Below, piece after piece: positions 23,722-35,386 of a DNA stretch of 61,123 bases. The position numbers and the translations under genes were made by a program. Source of the stretch: Cryptomeria japonica. Lineage: Eukaryota > Streptophyta > Pinopsida > Cupressales > Cupressaceae. The notes under the pieces were generated by a model. The model was not told where the DNA came from, did not search any database, and saw only the letters and a program-made list of their open reading frames with translations. The stretch covers positions 37,014,517-37,075,639 of the forward strand of contig NC_081411.1 of the NCBI RefSeq assembly GCF_030272615.1, in the 5' to 3' direction. How positions within the stretch are numbered: position 1 is the stretch's first letter; each line of letters starts with the position of its first letter.

Positions 23722-26700
23722 ATGGCTCCTAAAAGAGAATTTTCTGGCAAAGTCAATTATTTAGAAAGGAGTGTCTATGATGATTTTCTTGAACAGTTGA
23801 CATTGTCAACTAATCAGGCATCGAAGGTAAAAGAATTAGTGCCTAGAGCTCCCCGTTTAAAGATAGGAGAAGGACTGTATGACAAGGGTAACTGGTTGAG
23901 AGACCCACACGTTGGATTGTCTAGGTTGGGGTTGTTTAAGATTGGATTTGGAATGAGAAATTCTCCAGCCCTACAAAATAGTATTTGGGAACTAGATGTT
24001 GGGAAATTGGTAGTCCCAGGGGTATTTATGGACGTAGATTTGTTGACCCAAATTGCGCTCAACTATGATCCAGTCACAAGAAGCATTCGGGATATAAATG
24101 GAAAAACCCTTATTGAGATTAATGCTGAAGAATTCAGGAATGCTTTTGGGCTTAATGAGTTTACTAATTTTCTAAAACCCATAAATTTCAAATCATTAGC
24201 TCAAATCTACAGTGCATAGAGGAGTCATCTCAGGAGGGGGCCCCTCAAGGAGTTTTTTGTGAAGATAGGTGGGTTGACAGTTGTAGGACCTAACACACAA
24301 GAGCCCTTTTCATTGAGTATGTTCACCCTTAGGGCTAAAGGAATGTACTGGGCACTTTGCCAAGTTTTGGGAGAAGATGTTGAAGCAAACATGCCAAATC
24401 ACTACCTATTAATGATTGCCTAGATTTTGAATCCTTCTCTTGCAATTACATTTGATTATGCCTCTTTCATTGCTGACGCTATCCACGGAGGGTTAACAAG
24501 AATAAAGAATGGAAAGGTGGATAGGCCTTTCGGATGGTACTCACTCCTGATGCATCTATTTCTTTTCAAAGGTGGTGATTACTTTGCCAGTGGACTAGAC
24601 CTTGTCAAGGAGAAAGAAGGAGAAAAGATGTTGGTACAATTATGGAGTACTATGTTGTCATGGGATAGAGAGGATGCCAGTTTCTTGAAGTTTGACAAAT
24701 ACTTTGCATCCAAGATCAGGACTCTCCTCTGTTCGGAAAATCCAAGAATCCCCAAGCTTCTTTTGGAATTCATAAGACCAAAAGAATTCGTAGAGAACAT
24801 AAAAATTGTTCACAACTAGGGTGACATCTATTTGTATCCAGTCTCAATAGTTTTCAGAGTGTTTGGTTTTAGAGGCACCACATTCTTGCTACCTTACTAT
24901 GTCCCTCTCAAAGTGGAAATTGCAGAGATCCTTAGACAAATTGGTGGTGTACAAGAGGCAGAGTTGACAGGCAGCGGTAAAGGGACTATTTTCCCTGCAG
25001 CTACCATAGCCCACCAATTTGTAATAACAAAGGGAGGTTGGAATTGCTTTGAGGATTTTCTCAAGCCTTATCATTTTTCCACTACAGTGTCCAGGTTTGC
25101 TGATCCAAAAGACTTCTTCAATGGCATGTTTAGAAAGAAAGCAGCATGTAGAGGTAGGCCTCACCAATGTCAGTTTCCTAAAGACCTCATCAGAAATGAG
25201 TTTGATCTAGATGAGTAGGAGCTGAAGAAAGAGAAATGGGTGGCTTATAAGAAAGCCATGGATTTCGTGCATCATTTTGATGCCAGCTATGACCTATTAT
25301 CTAGCTTTTTCCCTCTGGAGGAGAAAATAAAGGTTTTAATTGTTTACTTTGAAGATGTGATGCAGACTCTAAAGGAGAAGAGGGAAGCTATAATCAAAAG
25401 CAACCCTGAAAAGGTGAGAATGATCCTAGGCAGGTTAGCTTCCAGCAAAGCAATCCCTCCTAGTGATTATACACTACACAAGAAAGCTAGTTATAGTGTG
25501 CTGATGCCTACAACAGGGGAGCCCTCTACCTCTAAAGGAAAGAGGAAGGTACAAGATGTCATTGACATCCAAGAGAGCCCAAAAAAGCAAAGGGTAGGGA
25601 AAGAAGTACAATCAGATAAACCTTTGTATTCCCCATCCCAATTCCCTATCCATATAGAAGATGAGCAAGCAGTAGCTGAGCAACTCCTACAGCTAGGCAG
25701 TCTAGGGGAAATTGCTTACACTTATGATGAAGTGGAAGAAGGAATGCCAGAAGAACCCCTTGCTCCTGAGATGGATATTACCACCACTGAACTCAAAGGT
25801 CAGGAGTGGGATCCTGAGATAAAGCAGGCAAGTACTGCCTTCTTGGCTGACAACAATTTTGTAATATCAGAAGCATTTATGCAGTTTATATGGAAACAAA
25901 ACATAGATAAGTATAATGCTAGATGTGAAAAGAGAAAGGCTTAGCAGCCTAATAAAGATCCAGCCCTGGTAGAAAAGGAAATAAAGCAAGAGATGATGGA
26001 AGAGTTCAAAACCATCACCCCTGAGCAAGGGAGAGACATGGTGGCACAAGTTGGAGTGCTTATTTTACTTGAGTGGGATATAGCAGATGTCTTGGTGCTA
26101 GATGCAATGAGGAAGGAGACCAAACCCATGGAGGGAATTACTTTCAGTAAGGATAATGCTGCACTTGTCATGTGGTCTCTCAAGAGAAATGAGAGTAAGA
26201 AAAGCAAAGACACCCCAAGGTCAAGTTATCTTGGTGGGATGATGGTGAAAAGAGTGTAGAGTACAGGGGTAGTGGAAGCTGCTAGCACTATGCTAGAGAC
26301 TGCAAAATTCAGTGTTGCAGTGGCAGAAAAGGAAGCCAAAGAGAAAGAGATCCTCCAAGTTAAGTTGAAAACAATCTTGAAGGCCTATAACAATGCAAAG
26401 GAGGAGGTAAGAGTTAAGGATAGCATCATTGCTAAGCTGCAGAGCTAGTTGACTGGACAATACCATCAAGGTGAGTCTTCAACACTAATGATTTCCTCTT
26501 CTCTTGCAAGACCTCCACCTACTAGCCCCATCATTGAGTTTCCACCATCTCCAGCATCCTCCAGCTCTCAAATGGTTGAAATTACTCCTCAAGAATTAGA
26601 AAGCTTAAAATAGGTTCAGGCCTTATATGCAAAGAAGTATGAGGAGAGAGTAAGGGCTACAATTTTGATTTTTGCAGATACAATGAATGCATCATTACTC

Positions 26701-27363
26701 TACAACAATGTAGGTAAAATTATGGATATATGGAATGAGCTTAGGGGAGACAAGGCCATTTTGACACCTATTTTTGACAAATGTAGGCTTAGGGAGCAAG
26801 ATTTAGAGTTTATGAGTGTATCCTGTGATGAAGCAAGGGCCAATCCTATCATTAAATCCTCTTCTGACATCACTAAAGATTTAGTACAATTAGCAGCAGG
26901 GGTGGATAATGTTGATAGGAAAGTTAACTTGTGTAAAAAAGAGTATACTGATCAGGTTTTTGAGTTGCTCCCAGGAGTTTTTGCTAGCCCAGATCAACTG
27001 AAGGACAAACAAATATGGCTTAAGGAGATAGAAGCTAAATTGTCAGCAAGGGTTAAAGGAATTATTGAGCTAGATGATGCTTCTTTCTTTGTTTTGACAA
27101 TACAGGAAATAGAAAAAATTAAGGCACATTATAGTTTTCTCAATTCGAAAGTCAGCAAATTGAGAAACTCTTGAGCAAGGTTGACTAAAGCTAAAGCTAA
27201 AGTGATTAATTTTTCATGGCCGACCGATGATGTGTACAATGAGTGGACAACAAAATATGCCACTCATGATACGGAACAACATGAGAGTGCCCCTGAAAAG
27301 GTGGAAGAGGTTGCAACTGAACAGCCTATTGAAGAAACTGCAGAGGCCGAAAAGAGCTTGTAA
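23722..27363 (+). pseudogene. U3-encoded protein of unknown function, copy in the 3' LTR (1,214 codons including stop)
   Basis: A single frame of 3,642 nt from ATG 23722 to TAA 27361-27363, with no frameshift. Stops private to this copy (24217, 24421, 24817, 25216, about 26446, 26608) are each CAG or TGG in the 5' copy, so they arose after insertion. Three stops (25942-25944, 26257-26259, 27172-27174) are shared or occur at the same codon in both copies. Predicted layout: basic N-terminus, globular region, NLS-like KGKRKV..PKKQRV near residues 605-623, acidic linker, Lys/Glu coiled coil near 863-910, and a helical C-terminus ending with an acidic EEVATEQP-type tail. It lies 3' of integrase and upstream of the LTR TATA box, so in a full-length transcript it would be the last gene, encoded in U3. 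Family not recognised. Confidence 0.83.
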
Positions 27364-27458
27364 CTGTTTTGTGAAAAGATTGTAACCTCTCTATTTTGGA
27401 AGAAATGATTGTAACAAACTCTCCTCGAGAAGTCCAAAGCTTTTTGCATCCATGTTGT

Positions 27459-27467
27459 TATAAATAG
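27459..27467 (+). promoter_or_regulatory. TATA box of the inner 3' LTR
   Basis: TATAAATAG, about 100 bp after the end of the U3-embedded ORF, at the position matching 13990 in the 5' LTR. Confidence 0.55.
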
Positions 27468-28310
27468 ATACCAGGACTAGAGGAAGAGGGGTCGCAAAAA
27501 ATTGTAAGAAAACGTTGCAGAAATTTATCTGAGCTTTTCTAAGTCTAATGGAGAAAATTCAAAAAACTTCTTGTAATATTTTCTAAACTTGATATCAATA
27601 TACAGACCATTGGTTTCGAGTGAAGCTTTGTGTTGTCTACAAGTGTGTTTGCAATTTGTTTACTATTTTCATTTTGAATAATTCAGGGTTATTTTGTTTG
27701 AATGGGATTGCAAGGCAAGTTTCAGTAGAAGTGTTCACTAGCTTTTCTCTTTAGGAGGGAAGTTAAAAAGGCGGGGATCACTCATACCAGTAAACTCTTT
27801 GGGAGAGACTTTGAATCTTGATGATCACTGTTTAATTTGGAATGCATAAATTTCTGTTGGTGTTAGGTATATACAAGGATTAATAGAAATCAAACCAATG
27901 GGATGTGTAAAGATATTTTGTTTGAGGAGTACTATCTCAGTTTTAGATGACTCTGTGACCTTGGATAAGGCACTGGTATTGATTGAAGTTGTTTATTGCA
28001 TGTTTTGTTGATCAAAATGTTGAATCTAAGTATAATTCCATTCTTTGTTTTCAGTTAATTTCAAGGTGAATAGATCCACTGGTTTTCTGGACTGGTTTGC
28101 TGTGGGTTTATGTTTGAAAGTGTGAATTTAATTCACAAAGGTATACCTGCCTGGGCTCTGAGTAAGTCCAAAGTGTAGAAGGTTCAATCCAAACCTTATC
28201 ATATGTTGTCTTGAGAATTTCCTTATCTTTGATGTCTCTTCTGCACCAAGTTCAAATCATATTATTTTAAGGATGTTTAAAGAGAATCAGATTTTGAAGA
28301 CAACACCTCG

Positions 28311-28537
28311 TTCTTGCATTTGTCATCCCTACACCATTTTGCTTAGTGATCTGAGAGCAAAAACATTGGTTTGAGGGACTGTGTGAGATAGAGAACCGTG
28401 GAACCAACCTTGGGAAGCTGAGCCATACTTCATGACTCCATAGCTTGCACCAAGAAGTCCTGTGGGTGTGTGAGCAAGGTCCCTAGAGCTCCATTTTTCG
28501 CATTTTGAGTTGTATCGACCTACTTTTCCCACATACA
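28311..28537 (+). repeat. Outer element 5' LTR, right part
   Basis: Matches 45090-45287 (tagtgatctgagag..cttttccc.catACA). Bases between 28311 and about 28345 are missing from the 3' LTR, which appears to have lost about 40 bp between two catccct repeats. Confidence 0.88.
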
Positions 28538-28541
28538 TTTC

Positions 28542-28560
28542 TGGCACCCACTGTGGGGCA
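28542..28560 (+). other. Primer binding site of the outer element
   Basis: TGGCACCCACTGTGGGGCA starts four bases after the LTR terminus. It is of the TGGCGCCCACCGTGGGG type often seen in Tat-like elements, with two substitutions. I do not assign the tRNA. Confidence 0.7.
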
Positions 28561-28639
28561 CGAGCCCATATATCAAATCAGTTTTTGAATTTAACCCCTT
28601 TTGCAGGTACGTGGGAAGCAAGAAACAGTGCGTGGGAAG

Positions 28640-28910
28640 CATTTCCTAGCGCATCTGGTTAATAGCTTAGCACATCCGGCTTACTGTTCAACGCATTAGG
28701 TCCATCATCTAGTGCGTGAAGTCTTTTCCTTAGTGCATCATAATACTAATATTTTCCTGTAGGTCTCAGTGCAGGAGAAAAATAGAGCAGCGCCTCCAGA
28801 ACATAGAGTAGCGCATCCTTAAAATAGTATAGTACATCTCTACCTTCTTTTAGCGCATCACTATTATTTTGTAGCGTGTACAGTTTGTTCTATAGCGCAT
28901 CATAGAAAGA
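28640..28910 (+). repeat. TAGCGCAT motif cluster 1
   Basis: About 12 occurrences or one-base variants of TAGCGCATC (for example 28647, 28668, 28808, 28850, 28893), irregularly spaced 15-50 bp apart. Confidence 0.7.
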
Positions 28911-30408
28911 CAGAGATAAGAAAAATAAAATCTATAACTGAGGATAAAATTAGACTTGTTGAAGTCCACTAGTTATCTAACGTTTTTTGCTTGTTATTTT
29001 GCAGGATTCTAACGATTTTATTGTAGATAGGAGCTTAGTCTTAAGATTATTAAGATAGTTAGAGTTTTTACTAACTTAGTTAAGTTAGCTTAAAAATTTG
29101 AACTTCTTTTTCTTAAAATTGAACTTACTTTAATTTTGGGCTATAAAAAGAACCACAATCAGAAATTTTCTTACTTTCACATGAGGAAAACTTTATTTTG
29201 GGCTCTAAAAAGAACAATACAAACTTTCCTTTTTGCAAAAGTACCTTTAAAAAAAACCTCACCATCCTTTGGTGTATAAAAAGATTTATTTTAAATTTTT
29301 GCAAAGGAAAGAACCACACTTAATAGTTTTTGTTACAATCAAAGACGGACGTTATTCCCCTTTTTGCCGATTTCCTATTATTGACCAAATCGAAGTTTTA
29401 CTTTGTTGACTCAATTCTTTTCCTAGATTAGATAATCACTCATTTGGGAAATAAAATAAACACCATGTTTTTGTGGAGCAAAATCTCCAAATAGAAGTTA
29501 GCAAATCATTGTCTTGAAGGCTAAAAAGAAGATTGTTTGCCTTGTCTCGAAAGTGGAAGGTATATGCTCTCCCCTTAACTGGGTGATCAAAAAGCCAAAC
29601 CACTCTTAAGCTTTCTGTATTTCAAGCATTATACAACTTTTAGCAGGCCTCCCTTCCCAAGGAGTTGGAATTAACTCTTAAAGCCATTTATGGCCGGTGT
29701 GAAGGGAACGACCTAAGTGGGAAACAAATTCGATGCCAAGTATTCCAACCCACTATAATCAAAGGTGGAAAGTGACGAAAGTCTTTTTCAACAGTTGCAC
29801 GTAGCAATTAGCCTTCCCCCAGAATCCTTGAGATACGTAAAGCCTTTGTTCTAAAAGTTGGGAAGCCTCCTGAGGGAGTTTATCACTGACGACCGAATAG
29901 GAAGCCTGATTACGAACCACAAAAATAAAAACCTTGAGCTGAGTCAGTAACCAGACATTTATAATATCATAATGCAAGGGTGGGGAAGAATCCACCCCCA
30001 AGATCGCTCACCATATATCTCCCAAGATAACTACTCAATTGTGAAGCAATTCACTTTGAGTTAATTTCTGGCAAAAGACAAAAAAATGGGCACCCTCTAG
30101 GGGGTGACACGGCTGTTTGAGATGACGGAGTATCGAGACTAGTGGGCTATGATGTTATTTATGACCTTTGAATAAAGAGTCTTCTTGAAGTGTATTATTT
30201 GTATCCAAACCTGTTAAAACATTGGGGATTTGAACACTTCCTCGCAGAACATACACTTTTTGTTAGATTAAGAAAAATGGTTGTCTCTTTGGTGCTATGC
30301 TTGCATTTACTACTTCAGAAAATCATCCATCAAAACTGAAAAACTCATAACAAAAATCCAAAAATTGCCAAAAACCAACCAAAGGAAAATATCAGGGCAG
30401 TCTAGCGC

Positions 30409-30780
30409 GTAAGAGCAACTTCTTAGCACGTGTGGTACATTTGTTAGCACATCAGGGCATCTAGTTAGTGCTTCCGGTTAAAACAGTAGCATTCTACGTA
30501 AAATTTCAAAACAACATTACAAGTCAGCGCGTTCGAAAAATAGCCTAGCACGTTGGAGCATCAACCTAGCGCGTAGGAGTCAAACAATAGTGCATAAGGT
30601 TTAATAGTTAGCATGTAGCAGACCCATATTAGCGCATAGCTTTTTCAAGCAAAACAGAAAACAATTTTTAGCAGTCAAAAATTTTAGCGCGTAGCTAGGG
30701 GCAGCTTAGCGCATGTGGTCTTTTATTTAGCGCGTGAAGAAATTTTGGTAGCACATCTTGTCTCTGTTTTAGCGCGTGAC
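30409..30780 (+). repeat. TAGCGCGT motif cluster 2
   Basis: About 16 occurrences or close variants of TTAGCGC(G/A)T, often followed two bases later by GG (for example cctagcgcgtagg and cttagcgcatgtgg). Confidence 0.7.
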
Positions 30781-31628
30781 CAAACCCAGAAAAACAGGGG
30801 GCAAAATAGTGAGGAATTTTGAAAATTTAGAAAACATTTTTGGAAACCTCTTTCCATCAGCATCATTTTTCATCAAAACAGAGTATCAAAAACAGAGCTT
30901 TAAAAACTATTTCTTGAGCAAAATTTGTGTCAAACAAACGTTGTAAAAATCCAAAACTGGTCGCGTGATAAAACATATCTATCCTATCAAAAATAGGAAA
31001 CATCATCACAAGTGACAAAGGGGTCCTTTATCATCTCATGGATTTCATCTCAAAAACACTTGTTTAAAACCTCAGGTTGTCAAATCAAGTTTCCATATCG
31101 GGAGACTTTATCCATATCATTTGACATGCTTTGTCACAAAGGGGCATCTAAACCTTCACTTTGATAAAGTAAAACTTGAGTTTTCAAAGCAAGATCAACT
31201 GAATTCAAAACAAATAGAAGGAAACCATTGACCACTTATGCATGACTAATCCCCATATTCAAAGAAGAAAGAATATTTATTGTAACACCACGTTGAAGAA
31301 ACAACAACCAAGGTTTTCCAAATTTATCAAAAGAAACAAATTTTTATACATCAATCGTCAACTCTTCAAATCTCATCAAACATTCTTTCATCACGTTAAA
31401 CTTTATATCCAAAACAATCGAACGAATTTGACAAAGAGCCTTTAAAGACTAGGGCATATTGTCAAAAATCCACATTTAATCAAATCATAAATCGTGGAGG
31501 AAAGATCAATCCGACATTCTTGCCCGATGAGTGCATCACTTACAACACACCCCTACTTGAACCACCAACTCTCAAGCAACATATTGAAGAGGATTTTGTC
31601 CCCTTCATCACAAAAAATTTCTACTAAA

Positions 31629-33660
31629 ATGTCTGTTACTCGCTCTCAAAACAAACAAAGTGAGGCACAAGCAGAATCCAGTATGAATCGAAGGTTATCA
31701 AATCCTTTTGAAGGTCCACACCTAGAGGATACTGAAATTTCTGAAGAACTTCTGCAGGAATGCCAAGAAAGTGTTTCATTCAAAAAATTGTAGAAAGGCT
31801 CTTGGAAAATGACACGGAAAAATACTTGCTCATGCTCACAAGCAAAGGAGTCAAACTCCCTGATGACTTTGATGTAGATGTGTTTAGAATGAGACCTCAA
31901 CATTATGAATATCAAGAATGACAACGAGAAGGGGAAGCACGCAACCTGAACAAGATATCCCCAAGCAAAACATACCAGAACAACATACACCAAGACAAAA
32001 TATCCCCGAACAAAACATACCGTTCCATACACCATTTCAACCCGGGATCAATGCAAGGGAAGAGCTCTTCCCTCAGCAAAACAATGCACCTTTGGTTGCC
32101 CTTACTCAACAAATGCAAATGTTACAAAGACAAATGCAAGACATGCAACAGGGGACGACAGTGCGATACTCATTAAACCAAATCCATCCTTATCCCTTTG
32201 ACAGAAGATTGCACATGATCCCTTTTCCTCCAAACTTAGATGTACCTAAATTTGACAAGTACGATGGAAAAAGTGATCCCCGTGATCATGTCAGAGAATT
32301 CTGTACCATGAGTCTTGAATTTGCTCATGATGACACCTATCTGATGAGGTTATTCCCAAGAAGCTTGGGAGGACAAACAATGGAATGGTTATCCAAAATT
32401 ACACCTCCTGTCAGATCATTTGATGAATTGGTTAACAAATTCATCACACAATATTCTTATAACATTCAACATGCTATAATCATGCTAGACGTCTGCAACA
32501 CCAAACAGAAAAACAATGAAACATTTATGATATTCCTTCAATGTTGGTGACGTATGGTTTCCCGATATCCTAGAGACATTCCTAAAAAGGAGAAAATGGA
32601 AATTTTCATCGACAACTTGAATGGTGAGATGAGTTACAGGCTCAAACTCCAATGCATACTGTCTTTCGCTAAATTGATTGAAAATGGCATTCAAGTAGAA
32701 GAGGCATGTGTCAAAAAGGGAACTCTCAAATTCTTAAAAGAAGGAACAAATTCATCAAACTACAATAACCAAAACAATAGCAACTTAGACAAGTCTCGAT
32801 TCTGGACTCGAAACAAAAACGAAGGCAGCAATGAATCGCATGATCCAAAATCTAAGCAACTAGTGCTCACATTATCGGGAAATCCTCAAGCTACAAAAGT
32901 TCCTAAAGGTGCTAACCCAAACGCTAACACATACACACCAAATACCAATCAAGGTCAACCCAACGCAAACAACACCAATGATACTCAAAACAAAACCACG
33001 AATCAAGGACCTAATAACAATTCGCGTGATGACACCAACAATTTCCAAAAACGTGTCTTCACACCGCTGGGACAATCACTAGAGTCAGCATTCAGAGAGC
33101 TCCTGGCAAACAAGATTATCTCTTTGCCTGCAATCAGCAACTACGAACCCCAAATCAAACTACCTTGGTGGAATGATTCACACTATTGTGATTTTCATCG
33201 TAACAAAGGTCATTGAATGAACGATTGCATGAGATTGAAAAACATTGTTCAGGACATGATTGATCGAGGTGATTTAACGGTAGATGGTCTCAAAACAAAT
33301 GGTGACCACGAAGCCTTTAAAAATCCTCTTCCAAACTACAACAAAGATGGAGATTCAACCTCAAACGATACACGTGGATCTCGTATCAACCACATCTACA
33401 ATAACACCATCAATCACATATCAGCTGAAGACCATCATGTGAATGTCATCACAATCCGAGACCAACATGATCATGAATCCATCAATGTAACAACCAGAGC
33501 TCAGAAATATGTCTTGAAGGGACATACATCACCTACAACCACTACACCAAAAATCCAATATGATTTAGTCAGCCAACTATGCAAAACTCCTACTCAAATA
33601 TCTATACTAGAATTGTTGAAACTATCGCCAAAACACAATAACATATTGGAATAAGCGCTA
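31629..33660 (+). pseudogene. Outer element gag
   Basis: The likely start is ATG 31629 (MSVTRSQNKQ). A frameshift near 31770 and another near 31918 lead into the main frame 31918-33654. There is a Gln/Pro-rich repeat (QNIPEQ) and a QMQ coiled coil near 32100. The gag core is at about 32190-32560 (YPFDRRLHMIPFP, VPKFDKYDGKSDPRDH, LGGQTMEWL). An Asn-rich linker follows at 32740-33050. A Tat-type zinc knuckle CDFHRNKGH..NDC is at about 33188-33228, interrupted by TGA at 33214-33216 where Arg (CGA) is likely. TGA 32548-32550 in QCW*RM also probably replaces CGA. It would build the particle; it is dead here. Confidence 0.82.
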
Positions 33661-34203
33661 TTGGAAACCAATGTACCTCAAGACTTGGATGCGAACAGAT
33701 TTCAAGCCATGGTCGCTCATATGACAGGGCCTCATAATCTCACCTTCTCAGAGCATGATAATACTTCCTTAAGTCATCCACATAACACTCCCCTCCATAT
33801 TGAAGTCATCATTTATAAACACTAAGTAAAAAGAGTATTGATAAATGGAGGAGCTGGACTTAATATATGTACCTTAAAACTTATCTGTGCATTAGGCTTC
33901 TCAGGGGAGTCTATTGATCCACGTAAAAAGATTACAATAAAGGCATATGATGATGAGGAAAGGTCATCTAAAGGAACCATGATGTTACCCATTCAAGTTG
34001 GACCAGTGCAAAAGGATACTATGTGTCAAGTCTTAGACATAGACCTCACCTACAATATTTTATTAGGTCGACCCTGGATACATGAAATGCAAGTAGTGCC
34101 TTCTACGTATCACCAATGTGTCAAATTTCTCTATAACGAACAAGCTCGGTCTCTATATTTGTTGATCACAATCCATTTCAACATTGTAATGCAATGGGGG
34201 TAG
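33661..34203 (+). pseudogene. Outer element protease-like domain with altered active site
   Basis: The same frame as gag continues to a retropepsin-like segment: KRVLINGGAGLNICTL (about 33826-33873) and the downstream ILLGRPWIHEM (about 34057-34089). The active-site Asp expected before GG/SG is Asn here (AAT 33844-33846), a GAT-to-AAT change compatible with a G-to-A mutation, so this copy would be inactive. A TAA lies just upstream near 33824. The frame changes near 34150-34176 into the next section. Confidence 0.75.
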
Positions 34204-35386
34204 CCCAGGACAGTTTGGTTCCCCATAATAGGGAACAATAGAAATCCTCAACATCAGATCTACAGAAGGCAAAACTCGAATCATTACTTAGAGATTTCAA
34301 GCAGACAATGCAAATCAGAGAACAAGGTATGGGAGAATACTCTCTGGAACCCATGTGTTTGGCCAACTTACCAATATCACCCAGATCTCATGGATTACCC
34401 ACAACATCAATGCATCAGGTAACTTAGCCCGTCACCAAATTTGATGGTACCTTCATCCAACTAGGCACTCTAGCACATGAATCAGAAGAGAAAGACATTC
34501 TTAGCTAGTTATACAAAGATGAGGAAAAAGATAACAGAGCAGCTACTCTGGATATAGTTCTACCAACACACCTATATGGAAAGGGCTACTTAATCATGCA
34601 ACAAATGGGATATGATGGTAAAGGACCTATTGGAAAATGCAAAGAAGGAGTCAATGAACCCATAGACCTTCCTTCACAGCTCAGTAGAGACAAAACAGGA
34701 TTGGGTTGTAAACTCACTTTCCTATTAAGAAAGACACCACACATAACTCCAAAACCTCAATGGAAAGCAAAGAAGAATCCTGGCAAGAAGCACTATTTGA
34801 GTCAGCAGAAACAATCCGTAAGGCACGTGAACATCAAGAACAGAAGCCACATCAGGGAAAGCTCCTCATTCATAAGAAGGCCATATCCGCAGCAGTAGCT
34901 CATATTCAAACACCAATATCTCAAAAACCAACAGAATCATCTCTTAATACCGTTATTCCTCTCTAAAGAGGTACAATCTATGAACAAATACAAAAGGTAG
35001 AAGCAGGATTCGACACAAAATCAGAAAAGACTATCAAACTGGTATCCATCATCAAAGATCTATTTTCACCATATAACATACCTGTTTACAACACAGATAA
35101 AATCTAGGATGATAACTCAGAGATTGATTCCAATGAATATGAATGGGGTAGCTGCTCAAACGCTACTGGAGATATCACTGACAATACTCGCTCCCTATCC
35201 CTTTCTCAAGAAGAGCATAACACAGGAGATAGACTACCTGAATTTGGACCACAGAATGTCTATGACGCCAAGGAAAGCGAACAGAAACACTATGAACAAG
35301 TCTATACGGAAAATGATACCATCGAAGACCTCGATGAAATCCTTGACTTCTTTGAAAACAAATCCAATCATGATGAAACCTCTGTC
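34204..35386 (+). pseudogene. Outer element protease-RT linker with a G-patch-like domain
   Basis: Between protease and RT the translation (frame changes near 34160 and 34760) contains IMQQMGYDGKGPIGKCKEG followed by a KTGLGC stretch (34590-34710). Regularly spaced glycines in MGYxGKGPIG..GLG fit a G-patch, an RNA-binding motif known from some retroviral proteases and from plant Tat-like polyproteins. The rest is a charged, acidic linker. Stops near 34507 (TAG), 34964 (TAA) and 35105 (TAG) interrupt it. The function in the element is inferred to be nucleic-acid binding. Confidence 0.6.

Larger units (their letters stand above)
8579..28305 (+). mobile_element. INNER Tat-like Ty3/gypsy element with 6.3-kb LTRs, nested in the outer 5' LTR
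   Basis: LTRs at 8579-14836 and 22019-28305 both begin TGTTATCACTG and end GAAGACAACA. The flanks cctca (8574-8578) and cctcg (28306-28310) are a 5-bp target duplication with one change, and they interrupt the outer 5' LTR. The internal region (14837-22018) has a PBS, gag, protease, archaeal-type RNase H, RT, RNase H and integrase. All of pol from about 17731 to 21885 is in one frame and is broken only by stop codons. Total length is 19.7 kb, of which about 64% is LTR. Confidence 0.92.
22019..28305 (+). repeat. Inner element 3' LTR (6,287 bp)
   Basis: The partner of 8579-14836. It is 29 bp longer, with a local duplication near 22977-23012 (ctatttcgcaag..gtaaga repeated) accounting for most of the difference. 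The segment from the end of the long ORF to the LTR end is 942 bp in both copies. No convincing polypurine tract lies immediately upstream of it (the preceding bases are agtcagagccgt). Confidence 0.93.
28561..31628 (+). other. Outer element long 5' leader
   Basis: About 3 kb between the PBS and the gag start with no credible ORF. It holds two clusters of a TAGCGC(A/G)T motif (28640-28910 and 30409-30780), a short degenerate repeat of gggct.taaaaagaac (near 29137, 29199 and 29270), and a GC-richer, possibly structured stretch (29640-30010). A long leader is usual for Tat/Ogre elements. Confidence 0.6.

Noticed and set aside
10254-27363. Two copies of the long ORF as tandemly duplicated host genes
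   Set aside because: They sit at identical offsets inside matching LTRs with flanking retroelement hallmarks, so they are one transposon gene present in both LTRs.
28329-28547. Minus-strand ORF also present at 45042-45344 with a similar peptide
   Set aside because: The two lie in equivalent parts of the outer element's LTRs, so their similarity is just LTR identity; the peptide has no recognisable content.
29759-30001. 80-codon minus-strand ORF in the outer leader
   Set aside because: It lies in a leader stretch that is probably structured non-coding RNA; no motif recognised.
28640-30780. Regular short repeats as a CRISPR-like array
   Set aside because: The genome is a plant nucleus, the motif is only 8-9 bp, spacing is irregular and there are no associated genes.
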